Assembly: GCA_019235595.1 (NCBI GenBank)
Contig: JAFAKI010000206.1
Coordinates: 1-24,356, forward strand
From: Mucilaginibacter sp.
GTDB lineage: Bacteria > Bacteroidota > Bacteroidia > Sphingobacteriales > Sphingobacteriaceae
DNA: 24,356 bases
Reading direction: 5' to 3'
The notes below the pieces were generated by a model. That model saw only the letters and a program-made list of their open reading frames with translations, was not told the origin of the DNA and did no database searches. A program made the position numbers and the translations under genes. Positions within the stretch are counted from its first letter, which is position 1. Each line of letters opens with the position of its first letter. This document shows positions 1-8,445 of the stretch, one piece after another.

Positions 1-1
1 T

Positions 2-250
2 ATTTTGGTAGAGCCGGTCCGCTCCATGTTGATACCAGATTTTTATAAAATGCGCGAAATGGCTATGGAAATGGATGCAGTTAGTTTTGGCATTTCAGGC
101 TCAGGACCGTCAGTGTTTGCGTTTACAAGAAGCGAAGACGGCGCCAAACATATCGCTCAAAAATTGAAAAAGCATTTAGCGAGCGCAGACATCGGCTCAA
201 ATACCTATGTATCGGATATTAATGATAAAGGGCCGAGAGTGATAGGTTAA
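2..250 (+). CDS. thrB: Homoserine kinase, C-terminal fragment (cut by window start)
   Basis: Only the last 82 or so codons are present; the frame is open to the left edge, so the real start lies outside the window. Homoserine kinase phosphorylates homoserine with ATP, the step before threonine synthase, in the cytoplasm. The fragment shows the C-terminal GHMP-kinase pattern: a Gly/Ser-rich stretch (ISGSGPSVFAF) after an acidic helix, then an amphipathic helix with AxKLKKHL, and an end in GPRVIG that is typical of ThrB. thrC follows on the same strand 102 bp downstream, which fits a threonine operon. The identity is inferred from this short C-terminus plus the thrC neighbour. Confidence 0.85.
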   Translation: MLVEPVRSMLIPDFYKMREMAMEMDAVSFGISGSGPSVFAFTRSEDGAKHIAQKLKKHLASADIGSNTYVSDINDKGPRVIG

Positions 251-251
251 A

Positions 252-345
252 ATAGATGTGCAGATGAGAAAATGTGCAGATATGCAGATGAGTTAATTAA
301 AATAAATTAAAATCTAAATCCGAAATCGGACATCCGACATTCGAA
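252..345. repeat. thrB-thrC spacer made of short simple-word repeats
   Basis: The spacer contains the word TGCAGAT several times (about 255-290, in the contexts GTGCAGATGAG, GTGCAGATATGCAGATGAG). It then has a short stretch with a TCCGA-AA-TCGGA hairpin and the phrase CGACATTCGAA (about 316-345). The second half resembles the inverted-repeat element at 12857-12941, which also carries CGACATTC and TTCGA words. It does not look coding, and no promoter or terminator is evident. Confidence 0.5.
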
Positions 346-352
346 ATAAAAA

Positions 353-1663
353 ATGAAATTCTATAGCACCAATAACACCTCCCACCAGGTCTCGTTCAAA
401 GAGGCTGTTTTTAATAGCATGCCGCAGGACAGGGGCTTGTATATGCCTGCACAAATACCAAGGCTTGATGATAAGTTTCTGAATAACCTGGATAGCTATA
501 CCCTGCCAGAGATCGCTTTCCATGTAGCTAAAAACCTGCTAGGCGACGACATTTCCGACAGTGATCTGAAAGCGATCATACAAGACGCAATTAATTTTTA
601 TGCACCCGTTGTTTCGCTCGAAGAAAGCGTGAATGTGCTGGAACTCTGGCACGGTCCATCGCTTGCCTTTAAAGATTTTGGCGCACGGTTTATGAGTCGT
701 GTAATGAGCTACTTTTTGCAGGAAGGAGAAAAGCAGCTGGATGTTCTGGTTGCAACTTCGGGTGATACAGGAGGTGCCGTGGCGTTGGGCTTTTTGGGCG
801 TACCCAATACCCGTGTAACTATCCTTTATCCGAAAGGAAAGGTGAGTGGAATACAGGAATTGCAATTAACCACCAACGGACAGAACATCCGCGCCATTGA
901 GGTTGACGGTACTTTTGACGATTGCCAGGCATTAGTAAAGCAAGCGTTTACCGATCCTGAACTGAATGAAAAATTCCGGCTTACTTCTGCCAACTCAATC
1001 AATATAGCACGATTGATACCGCAAACATTTTATTATTTTAATGCTTATGCGCAACTGCTGAAGCAGAATAAGGATACAGTAGTATTTTCTGTACCAAGCG
1101 GTAATTTCGGCAACATTGGTGCAGGTATTTTGGCCTGGAAAATGGGTTTGCCGGTTGAGCAATTCATAGCCGCCACTAATGCCAATGATACCGTTCCTGA
1201 GTTTTTGAAAACAGGTATTTATCAGGCGAAACCATCCGTGCAAACCATCTCTAATGCAATGGATGTAGGCAACCCGAGCAATTGGGTCAGGATCGCTGAT
1301 ATGTTTAAGGCTGATAAAGATGAGCTCACCAAAAAGATTGTTGGTTTTAGCTACAATGACGAAGAAACATTAAAAGCCGTCGAAAAAATTTATAGCAGTT
1401 ACAACTACGTAGTATGCCCGCATACAGCAATAGCCTGGCAGGCATTGAAAGACTGGCAGCAGGATCAGCCTACAGGAAAAGCTACAGGGGTATTTCTATC
1501 AACCGCTCATCCATGCAAATTCCCGGATGTATTGCCCAACCATGTTTCAAAAGCGATAGTAATACCCGGCGAAGTAAGACGCCTGGAAGGAAAAACTAAA
1601 CATGCCGCCTCTTTGGGTACTGACTTTGAGGGGTTCAAAAAGTATTTGTTGAAAAATGGATAA
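353..1663 (+). CDS. thrC: Threonine synthase
   Basis: A 436-residue, full-length PLP-dependent lyase that converts O-phosphohomoserine to threonine plus phosphate. The N-terminal part shows the family lead-in (MKFYSTNNTSHQVSFKEAV). The PLP lysine sits in SLAFKDFGARF at about residue 107. The phosphate-binding segment is ATSGDTGGAVA, and SVPSGNFGN lies in the middle of the chain; the end carries the LSTAHPCKFPDVL motif. The length fits the bacterial ThrC family. It lies downstream of thrB in the same direction and ends at a strong hairpin, so it is probably the last gene of a threonine operon. No separate promoter is visible in the thrB-thrC spacer. Confidence 0.97.
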   Translation: MKFYSTNNTSHQVSFKEAVFNSMPQDRGLYMPAQIPRLDDKFLNNLDSYTLPEIAFHVAKNLLGDDISDSDLKAIIQDAINFYAPVVSLEESVNVLELWHGPSLAFKDFGARFMSRVMSYFLQEGEKQLDVLVATSGDTGGAVALGFLGVPNTRVTILYPKGKVSGIQELQLTTNGQNIRAIEVDGTFDDCQALVKQAFTDPELNEKFRLTSANSINIARLIPQTFYYFNAYAQLLKQNKDTVVFSVPSGNFGNIGAGILAWKMGLPVEQFIAATNANDTVPEFLKTGIYQAKPSVQTISNAMDVGNPSNWVRIADMFKADKDELTKKIVGFSYNDEETLKAVEKIYSSYNYVVCPHTAIAWQALKDWQQDQPTGKATGVFLSTAHPCKFPDVLPNHVSKAIVIPGEVRRLEGKTKHAASLGTDFEGFKKYLLKNG

Positions 1664-1669
1664 GATATA

Positions 1670-1704
1670 GATTGGACAGCTTTTTAAAAGTTGTCCAATC
1701 TTTT
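1670..1704 (+). terminator. Intrinsic terminator after thrC
   Basis: A 9-bp perfect stem (GATTGGACA at 1670-1678 with TGTCCAATC at 1692-1700) can extend inwards through GC and A-T pairs to a tiny loop, and is followed by TTTT. It begins 7 nt after the thrC stop codon. The opposite strand has a weaker T-run, so it may also slow transcripts of the facing gene that ends at 1720. Confidence 0.8.
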
Positions 1705-1719
1705 AAAATGCAACATGAA

Positions 1720-2997
1720 TTATTTTCCAAACAGGTATTTTACGCCAACACTTGCCGAACTATTCTTTATGCCATCATCGCCCCCAAATTGCGTGTAATC
1801 AGTGTAGCCGTTATAGGTAACCGAGAAATTCAATTTTTTATTTATGATTATCCCGGCCTGCACTGGAAAATTTGGCCAAAACGAATCTAATTCATTTACA
1901 GCACCTATTCTAAGTTTACTATTGCTATAAGAGGAAAAGTTTAGCCCTACGCCGCCATCAATGTAAATTTTGAAATTATCCTTATTGTAGAAGTTGAATA
2001 TTACCTGTGGGGTTAACGTAGCGGTATATTGATCAAAAAAAGTAGAGGAAAGATAGTTGTCGTTGATCGATGCTTCGTATACAAGGTACTGAAACCTTGG
2101 TTTTGAATACCACAAAGACAATTCAGTTCTGAAAATAAATTGCTGAACATTTTTATTTAGAAACATATCTATACCGAGATTGATCTCAGGCGACTGTGTT
2201 GAAGAAAAGACAGCTATTTTCTGAGGCGATATCGTTACTTCTCTTATTGGTCCGACCATCACTGATGACGAAATAGAGCTACGACCGTCGGATAGCTTAT
2301 TTTTTGTATTATTGAACCCGGCACCGGCAAAAAATCTGAAAAATACTTTCTTTTGGCTGGATTTGGTATTTAATCCGTCGCCGTTGGCTTCGGAGATGAT
2401 TTTTTCAAAATCTGATTGATTATAACTCGCGCTCTCAATAAGACGGGTTAATTTGTCGCTTCCGCGGCCGATTCTGTTAATATAGAATGTTAGTTGACCT
2501 TTGTAATTGCCACCACTGATTACCTGGTTTTGGGCGCTGTAATACTGTAAATATTTAAGTTCGAGTGGTTGCTCATTCGAAGCGGCAATAAACAGCCTGA
2601 ACTTTATACCATCCTGATGATAAAACAGGCTCAAATATTTTCCTTTGGTAATTTGTTTCAAAAAAATAGTGTCCTGTTTCCTGGTGGTATCCAGGCCTTG
2701 CGGCAAGTCAGGGAATCTGGTCCTGTCCATGCTTATAATCCCTTTATAAGTCACATAGATTTCCATTCCATTGATTTCAAAACTCTTAATCATATGCGGA
2801 TCAAATTTTAAGGTTTGTCTATCTTCTTTATTGATCTTAAAATCTATTGATTTGGGACATTGATCCCATTCGCGGTAATCGATATAACCTTTTACAGTGT
2901 CGCCATTGTTTTTTACAACATAGCCCGAATGGTAATTAGATTGCGCAAAAATGCTAACCGGCAACGCGGCGAGCAGAATGATAAGGAATAGTCTCAT
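1720..2997 (-). CDS. Secreted protein, probable outer-membrane beta-barrel, function unknown
   Basis: 425 residues with a clear Sec signal peptide (MRLFLIILLAALPVSIFAQ, cleavage near residue 19). An N-terminal soluble region of about 200 residues contains a GYVVKNNGDTVKGYIDYREW segment, a pattern I associate with Bacteroidota envelope proteins of unknown role. From about residue 215 the sequence becomes alternating hydrophobic/aromatic with Gly turns (FFRFFAGAGFNNT) and ends in VGVKYLFGK, as expected for an outer-membrane barrel of the porin/OmpW-like size class. It starts only 39 bp after the metF stop and runs in the same direction, so it may be read through from the metH-metF transcript. 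No metabolic link to methionine is evident from the protein itself. Confidence 0.75.
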   Translation of the reverse strand: MRLFLIILLAALPVSIFAQSNYHSGYVVKNNGDTVKGYIDYREWDQCPKSIDFKINKEDRQTLKFDPHMIKSFEINGMEIYVTYKGIISMDRTRFPDLPQGLDTTRKQDTIFLKQITKGKYLSLFYHQDGIKFRLFIAASNEQPLELKYLQYYSAQNQVISGGNYKGQLTFYINRIGRGSDKLTRLIESASYNQSDFEKIISEANGDGLNTKSSQKKVFFRFFAGAGFNNTKNKLSDGRSSISSSVMVGPIREVTISPQKIAVFSSTQSPEINLGIDMFLNKNVQQFIFRTELSLWYSKPRFQYLVYEASINDNYLSSTFFDQYTATLTPQVIFNFYNKDNFKIYIDGGVGLNFSSYSNSKLRIGAVNELDSFWPNFPVQAGIIINKKLNFSVTYNGYTDYTQFGGDDGIKNSSASVGVKYLFGK

Positions 2998-3036
2998 TAG
3001 AATTGTGATAGTTAGTTCAGGGCATTAAGATAGTAA

Positions 3037-3993
3037 TTAAAATATAGCCTCTGCAATTTTTCTGGTCGGGCCGGGGTTACTCATCGTATAAAAGTGTAAA
3101 ACTGGTGCGCCAAACTCGACGAGCTCTTTGCATTGATTGATCGTCCATTCTATCCCTACTTCGCGGGCATCTTTATCATTTTTGCAGCTGTTTATCGCAT
3201 CGCAAAGATCATCCGGCATATCAATATGGAAAGTCTTTGAAAGGCTAACCAGCTGTCTGGCGTTAACAATTGGCTTTAATCCCGGTATGATAGGTACATT
3301 TATGCCATTGGCCCGGCAATTATTTACAAACTCAAAATACTTCTGGTTATCAAAAAACATCTGGGTGACAATAAAGCTGGCGCCCATATCTACTTTTTGC
3401 TTCAAATATTTGAAATCCGTTTTTAAGTTCGGCGCTTCAAAATGTTTTTCAGGGTAGCCTGCCACGCCCACGCAAAAATCGGTTTTCAGGTTGTCTGGGT
3501 TCTCATCATGCAAGTATTTGCCTCTGTTCATATTTACAACCTGTTCAAGTAAGTCAGTGGCATAGCAATGGCCACCCGGTGTCGGCACAAACGATGAGTC
3601 GGCAAGGCGCGCGTCGCCCCGAAGCGCAAGCACATTCTCAATACCCAAAAACTGCAGATCTATCAGCGCGTATTCGGTCTCCACCTTTGTAAAACCACCG
3701 CACAGCAGGTGCGGAACGGTATCCACCTTATATTTATTCATGATCGCCGCGCAGATGGCTATGGTACCAGGCCTTTTACGGTAGCTTACTTTTTCAAGTA
3801 AACCGCTTTCATGCTGTTTGTAAATAAAATCCTCGCGCAACGAGGTAACATCAATAAACGGCGGCTTAAACTCCATCAACGGATCGATGGCATCATAAAG
3901 TCCCTGTATGCTGTGGCCCTTCAGGGGCGGTATCAGTTCGAATGAAAAAAGTGTTTTGCCTTTTGCGTTTTGTATATGTTCGGTGATCTTCAT
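3037..3993 (-). CDS. metF: Methylenetetrahydrofolate reductase
   Basis: 318 residues. The enzyme reduces 5,10-methylene-THF to 5-methyl-THF, the methyl donor used by the adjacent methionine synthase. Family marks: FSFELIPP near the N-terminus with the expected catalytic Glu (about residue 19), LLCGGFTKVE, LGIENVLALRGD (flavin/folate site), GASFIVTQMFFD, and PIIPGLKPI near the C-terminal third. Length is normal for the bacterial TIM-barrel FAD enzyme. metF lies 136 bp downstream of metH on the same strand, separated by a palindromic repeat. It may share the SAM riboswitch upstream of metH if transcription continues through that spacer. Confidence 0.96.
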   Translation of the reverse strand: MKITEHIQNAKGKTLFSFELIPPLKGHSIQGLYDAIDPLMEFKPPFIDVTSLREDFIYKQHESGLLEKVSYRKRPGTIAICAAIMNKYKVDTVPHLLCGGFTKVETEYALIDLQFLGIENVLALRGDARLADSSFVPTPGGHCYATDLLEQVVNMNRGKYLHDENPDNLKTDFCVGVAGYPEKHFEAPNLKTDFKYLKQKVDMGASFIVTQMFFDNQKYFEFVNNCRANGINVPIIPGLKPIVNARQLVSLSKTFHIDMPDDLCDAINSCKNDKDAREVGIEWTINQCKELVEFGAPVLHFYTMSNPGPTRKIAEAIF

Positions 3994-4037
3994 TTGTGAT
4001 TCAGTCGGATCAAATATATAATATCAATTAATATTTT

Positions 4038-4120
4038 GTCATTGCGAGCGTAGCGCGGCAATCGCGAACTGTGCCTCTTCGCCCTGTATAGTATGCGATT
4101 GCTTAGTTCCTCGCAATGAC
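4038..4120. repeat. Palindromic intergenic element (GTCATTGCGAG family) between metH and metF
   Basis: The outer arms GTCATTGCGAG (4038-4048) and CTCGCAATGAC (4110-4120) are perfect reverse complements. Inside them, GGCAATCGC and GCGATTGCT continue the pairing after a short unequal stretch. The layout is a REP/MITE-like hairpin of about 83 bp in a spacer within a probable operon. It could act as an RNA hairpin between the two coding regions. Confidence 0.75.
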
Positions 4121-4129
4121 GGGTTTTGT

Positions 4130-7100
4130 TTAATAATTCAAATTCGGTCCCATCCAGCGTTCAACGTCTTCAACAGGCATTTTTTTACGTTTCGCATAAT
4201 CCTCTATCTGGTCTTTGCTGATCCTGCCGAGCCCAAAATATCGGGCCTGTGGATGCGCAAAATAGAAACCGCTTACGGCGGCTGTCGGTGTCATAGCCAT
4301 GCTTTCAGTTAGCTGTATGCCGGTGTTTTCTTCAGCCTTTAGTAAGCTGAATAAAGTCAGCTTTTCCGTATGGTCAGGACATGCAGGATACCCAGGTGCC
4401 GGACGAATACCCTGGTATTGCTCTTTGATCAGGTCCTCATTACTCAGAGCCTCATCTTTAGCATAGCCCCAATATTCGCGTCGAACCAGCTCGTGCATTT
4501 TTTCGGCGAACGCTTCAGCAAGGCGGTCGGCTAATGCTTTTGCCATAATGCTGTTGTAATCGTCGTGGTCTTTTTCAAATTCAGCTACTAATTCGTCACA
4601 ACCTATGCCTGATGTTACCGCAAAACCACCCCAATAATCCTTCACGGCGCTATCTTTTGGTGCGATGAAGTCAGATAAAGCATAATAAGGTTCTCCTTTT
4701 ACTTTTTCTGCCTGCTGGCGCAGAGTATGTATAGTGGTTAGAACCTGCTTGCGACTTTCATCAGTGTATAACTCAATATCATCACCAACACTATTTGCCG
4801 GCCAGAAACCGATCACGGCATTTGCTTTTAACAGTTTTTCATTGATGATCTTTTTCAGTAATACCTGTGCGTCGTCAAAAAGCTTTTTAGCCTCGACGCC
4901 TACGTATTTGTCATCAAATATTTTAGGATACGATCCGCGTAGTTCCCATGTATGGAAAAAAGGTGTCCAGTCGATATATGGTACCAGTTCTTCCAGCGGG
5001 AACGACTCAAATACTTTTGTTCCCGTAAAAGTTGGTTTCGGTGGGATAGAGCCATTTAGGTTGATTTGCAACCTGGAGTTCCGTGCTTCATCAATGCTCA
5101 CAAAACGTTTGTCCGAACGTTTATTCAAATGCGCCTCGCGGGCCTTATCGTATTCTTCTTTTACTGATTGAATATAGCTGCCCCGGGTTTCTTTATTCAT
5201 CAGGTTGCTGCAGACCGTTACGCTGCGCGATGCATCCAGCACATGCACAACACCATGATGATAATTCGGCGCAACTTTTACAGCCGCATGGATGCGCGAT
5301 GTGGTCGCTCCGCCAATAATAAGCGGAATGGTAAATCCTTCACGATCCATTTCTTTGGCGAAATGAACCATCTCATCTAATGATGGCGTGATCAACCCGC
5401 TTAATCCGATAATATCTACCTGGTGTTTTCTTGCTTCCTCAATGATCTTTTGAGGCGGAACCATCACCCCAAGGTCTATCACCTCGAAGTTGTTGCACGC
5501 CAACACCACGCCGACAATATTTTTGCCAATATCATGCACATCGCCTTTTACCGTCGCCAGCAATACTTTACCCGCGTTGCTACGAGCCTCACCTAAATCC
5601 TCTCCAGAGGAGAGGACTTTTTGTTTCTCGGCTTCGATAAACGGCAGCAGATAAGCAACAGCTTTCTTCATCACACGTGCCGATTTCACTACTTGCGGCA
5701 AAAACATTTTTCCGGCACCAAACAGGTCGCCGACAACGTTCATACCATCCATCAGTGGTCCTTCAATGACATCCAAAGGCTTGGCGGACTTCTGACGTGC
5801 TTCTTCCACGTCATCATCCAAATATTCTATAATACCTTTTACCAAAGCATGTGACAAACGTTCTTCAACCGGAGCTTTGCGCCATTCCTCATCCTTTACT
5901 ACTTCTTTGCCTTTGCTTTTTACAGTTTCGGCAAATTCAACCAGGCGCTCTGTAGCATCTGGTCGGCGGTTAAGCAATACGTCCTCTACATATTCCAGAA
6001 GGTCTTTTGGTATTTCTTCATAAACTTCCAGCATCCCGGCGTTTACAATACCCATGTCCAATCCGGCTTTGATGGCATGGTACAGGAATGCGGAGTGCAT
6101 TGCCTCGCGAACCACATTATTACCGCGGAACGAGAAGGAAATATTACTTACCCCACCACTCACTTTAGCCAGCGGCAGGTTTTGTTTTATCCAACGGGTG
6201 GCTTCTATAAAGTCGACCGCGTAGTTATTGTGTTCCTCTAAACCAGTCGCAACGGTAAGAATGTTCGGGTCGAAAATGATATCCTGTGGCGGGAAACCCA
6301 CTTCATTTACCAAAATATCATAGCTACGTTTGCAGATTTCAATGCGTCGTGCCAATGAATCCGCCTGACCTTGTTCATCAAAAGCCATCACCACCACGGC
6401 AGCACCGTAGCTTAATATTTTTCGCGCCTGGTCTTTAAATTTATCCTCACCCTCTTTTAGGGAGATGGAGTTGACGATGCCTTTTCCTTGTAAACACTTC
6501 AAACCTGACTCAATCACCGTCCACTTAGATGAATCGACCATGATGGGCAGTCTGGCAATATCCGGCTCAGAGGCGATGAGGTTCAAAAATTTCACCATCG
6601 CCGCTTCCGAGTCGATCATGCCCTCGTCCATGTTCACGTCGATGACCTGTGCACCGCCTTCGACCTGCTGACGGGCAACTACCAATGCACCCTCATAGTC
6701 CTCGGCTAAAATCAGTTTGGAGAATTTAGGCGACCCGGTAATGTTGGTACGCTCGCCGATATTGGCAAAGTTAGTTTCAGGGGTGATGTTTACCGCTTCC
6801 AAACCGCTTAAGCGCAGATAAGGCTCTATTTCAGGGCGTTTTCTCGGTGTCGCTTTAGCCGCTTTTTCGGCAATGCAACGGATATGTTCAGGTGTGGTAC
6901 CGCAGCATCCGCCGACGATATTCACCATATTTGAATCGAGGAAATCCTCAATAAAATGCGCGGTTTCATGCGGCATTTCATCATAACCGCCAAACTCATT
7001 CGGCAAGCCTGCATTTGGATAAGCCGAAATGAACACATTGGCTTTTTCAGAAAGCTCCTGCAAATGCGGGCGCATTTCTTTGGCCCCCAAAGCACAGTTC

Positions 7101-7849
7101 AAACCAACTGATAACAGATCAGCATGGCGAACCGAATTCCAGAAGGCTTCTACCGTCTGTCCAGACAACGTACGGCCCGATGCATCCGTAATGGTGCCCG
7201 ATATCATGATATTACTGGTGCCTCGGTAAAATGAACGGTCTTTACCCGCTAAGCGGCATTCATGCTCATATCGTTTGATAGCATAAATAGCCGCTTTTGC
7301 ATTCAGCGTATCGAAGATGGTTTCGATCAATAACAGGTCAGAACCACCGTCCACCAATCCGCGAACTTGTTCGTAATAAGCCTCGGCCAGATCATCAAAA
7401 GTAACGGCACGGAAACCGGGGTCGTTCACATCAGGCGACATGGACGCGGTACGGTTAGTCGGACCGATAGCACCGGCGACAAAACGTGGCCTTTCGGGAT
7501 GCTTCTTGTTATGTTCATCCACCACTTCGCGGGCAATGTGTGCGCCTTCGTAGCTTAATTCGTAGCCCAGCTCTTCCATGTGGTAGTCGGCCAGCGAAAT
7601 GCGCTGTGTGCTGAAGGTGTTGGTCTCGATAATATCGGCCCCAGCATCAATATATTCCTGGTGGATGGCCTTGATCACATCGGGACGCGTAATATTCAGC
7701 AGGTCGTTATTGCCCTTCAGATCAGAAGGGTGATTACGGAACCTTTCTCCACGAAAATCCTCCTCGGTCAATTGGTACCGCTGTATCATGGTTCCCATTG
7801 CCCCGTCAATAACCAGTATGCGTTTCTCTAATTCTTTCCTAATGTCCAT
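4130..7849 (-). CDS. metH: Cobalamin-dependent methionine synthase, full length
   Basis: 1239 residues, carrying all four modules of MetH. The homocysteine-binding barrel is residues 1 to about 330, with zinc ligands Cys252 (in GLNCALG) and Cys315/Cys316 (in GGCCGTT). The pterin (methyl-THF) domain runs about 355-625 with NIGERTNITGSPKF. The cobalamin domain carries the DVHDIGKN box, with the lower-ligand His at about residue 772, then GLSGLITPSLDEM and GGATTS. The C-terminal SAM-binding reactivation domain includes RPAPGYPACPDHTEK. It transfers methyl from 5-methyl-THF to homocysteine in the cytoplasm. A SAM-I riboswitch lies in its leader and metF is downstream, so regulation by SAM is expected. 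The ATG at 7847-7849 is the natural start (MDIRKELEKRILVIDGAMGT). Confidence 0.98.
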   Translation of the reverse strand: MDIRKELEKRILVIDGAMGTMIQRYQLTEEDFRGERFRNHPSDLKGNNDLLNITRPDVIKAIHQEYIDAGADIIETNTFSTQRISLADYHMEELGYELSYEGAHIAREVVDEHNKKHPERPRFVAGAIGPTNRTASMSPDVNDPGFRAVTFDDLAEAYYEQVRGLVDGGSDLLLIETIFDTLNAKAAIYAIKRYEHECRLAGKDRSFYRGTSNIMISGTITDASGRTLSGQTVEAFWNSVRHADLLSVGLNCALGAKEMRPHLQELSEKANVFISAYPNAGLPNEFGGYDEMPHETAHFIEDFLDSNMVNIVGGCCGTTPEHIRCIAEKAAKATPRKRPEIEPYLRLSGLEAVNITPETNFANIGERTNITGSPKFSKLILAEDYEGALVVARQQVEGGAQVIDVNMDEGMIDSEAAMVKFLNLIASEPDIARLPIMVDSSKWTVIESGLKCLQGKGIVNSISLKEGEDKFKDQARKILSYGAAVVVMAFDEQGQADSLARRIEICKRSYDILVNEVGFPPQDIIFDPNILTVATGLEEHNNYAVDFIEATRWIKQNLPLAKVSGGVSNISFSFRGNNVVREAMHSAFLYHAIKAGLDMGIVNAGMLEVYEEIPKDLLEYVEDVLLNRRPDATERLVEFAETVKSKGKEVVKDEEWRKAPVEERLSHALVKGIIEYLDDDVEEARQKSAKPLDVIEGPLMDGMNVVGDLFGAGKMFLPQVVKSARVMKKAVAYLLPFIEAEKQKVLSSGEDLGEARSNAGKVLLATVKGDVHDIGKNIVGVVLACNNFEVIDLGVMVPPQKIIEEARKHQVDIIGLSGLITPSLDEMVHFAKEMDREGFTIPLIIGGATTSRIHAAVKVAPNYHHGVVHVLDASRSVTVCSNLMNKETRGSYIQSVKEEYDKAREAHLNKRSDKRFVSIDEARNSRLQINLNGSIPPKPTFTGTKVFESFPLEELVPYIDWTPFFHTWELRGSYPKIFDDKYVGVEAKKLFDDAQVLLKKIINEKLLKANAVIGFWPANSVGDDIELYTDESRKQVLTTIHTLRQQAEKVKGEPYYALSDFIAPKDSAVKDYWGGFAVTSGIGCDELVAEFEKDHDDYNSIMAKALADRLAEAFAEKMHELVRREYWGYAKDEALSNEDLIKEQYQGIRPAPGYPACPDHTEKLTLFSLLKAEENTGIQLTESMAMTPTAAVSGFYFAHPQARYFGLGRISKDQIEDYAKRKKMPVEDVERWMGPNLNY

Positions 7850-7878
7850 CTTTTACAGTTGGCAATTGCCAGTTTTCA

Positions 7879-7943
7879 GTTGGCAGTTTGCTATGTACGG
7901 TACAAGTTAAAAATCTACAGTAAAACAACTGCAAACTGCCAAC
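7879..7943 (-). repeat. Inverted repeat in the metH leader
   Basis: GTTGGCAGTTTGC (7879-7891) and GCAAACTGCCAAC (7931-7943) form a 13-bp perfect stem with a 39-nt loop. The flanks (7860-7878 and 7944-7960) repeat the same CAGTT/TTGGCA words. In the mRNA it lies between the SAM-I aptamer and the metH start codon, its near side about 30 nt from the ATG. It may be a mobile-type intergenic repeat, or may have been recruited as part of the expression platform; no U-tract follows it. Confidence 0.6.
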
Positions 7944-8001
7944 CGAACACTGCAAACTGACTAAGGGCTTATTTCGAAAAGTCGGGTATTAACGTTGACT
8001 T

Positions 8002-8114
8002 TCGCTTATCTGTCTTATCCATTTTTGAGGCGGATAAGTAGAACGTAGCACCTTGTAAGCACAGGTTGCTAAGACTTCGCAGGGTCTAATCCCTCCGTCT
8101 TTCTCTATAAGCAG
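8002..8114 (-). promoter_or_regulatory. SAM-I (S-box) riboswitch aptamer controlling metH
   Basis: Read on the minus strand, the segment shows the S-box order: GCTTAT (P1 5' side, from 8112), then GGAGGGA (8096-8090), GACCC (8086-8082), GAAG (8078-8075), GCAACC (8069-8064) and GGTGCTA (8052-8046). A P4 hairpin CTTATCC...GGATAAG (about 8038-8014) follows, and ATAAGC (8009-8004) closes P1. S-box RNAs bind S-adenosylmethionine and switch off sulphur/methionine genes. Its position about 150 nt upstream of metH fits perfectly. I see no classical U-tract terminator after it. A short CGAAAGTC/GACTTTTCG pairing just downstream, or the inverted repeat closer to metH, could serve as the expression platform. 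Confidence 0.93.
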
Positions 8115-8116
8115 TG

Positions 8117-8147
8117 CAAATTTGCACAATAATGTTGTAAAGTCAAA
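8117..8147 (-). promoter_or_regulatory. Candidate promoter for the riboswitch-metH transcript
   Basis: On the minus strand TTTG (8147-8144) is followed after 19 nt by CAAATTTG (8124-8117). This matches the Bacteroidota TTTG / TAnnTTTG consensus except for the first base of the -7 box. The predicted start would be around 8111, exactly where the SAM-I P1 helix begins, which is the main reason for believing it. Confidence 0.5.
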
Positions 8148-8163
8148 ATGGGTAATATTTGTT

Positions 8164-8414
8164 AGTGTTGGGGGAGTGTCATTTTGCGGGGGCGATTGAC
8201 TATGACAATCATGCTCTGGTTTAAGAGTTCAGCGCAGCGCTCTTAAATCATTCATGGATCGCAGGACTCTGTCCGGATCTTAATGAATAATTATTTTGCT
8301 ATCCGAAAGTACTTTTAGTGCGATACCCGGACAGAGTCCTCCATTTTCCTATTGGATTTAAGTCGCCCTACGGAAGACTTAAACCAGTTGAGAGTGTTGG
8401 GGGAGTGTCATTTT
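8164..8414. repeat. Direct-repeat-flanked, hairpin-rich intergenic element
   Basis: A 22-bp exact direct repeat (8164-8185 and 8393-8414, centred on GTTGGGGGAGTGTCA) flanks about 207 bp. Inside are three nested or adjacent inverted repeats. AGGACTCTGTCCGG (8263-8276) pairs with CCGGACAGAGTCCT (8327-8340). TTTAAGAG (8220-8227) pairs with CTCTTAAA (8240-8247). CTGGTTTAAG (8216-8225) pairs with CTTAAACCAG (8378-8387). There is no open reading frame. The second direct repeat ends 31 bp before the next gene. The rest of the 7850-8445 gap holds only the riboswitch, its promoter and the metH leader repeat. Confidence 0.7.
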
Positions 8415-8445
8415 GGAGCGTAGGAGCAATTGATTATTTTTAGAA

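Noticed and set aside
1672..1890. 72-codon plus-strand open frame after thrC
   Set aside because: It starts inside the terminator hairpin and overlaps the 3' end of the facing barrel-protein gene.
4734..5171. 145-codon plus-strand open frame
   Set aside because: Antisense shadow of the metH SAM-binding domain.
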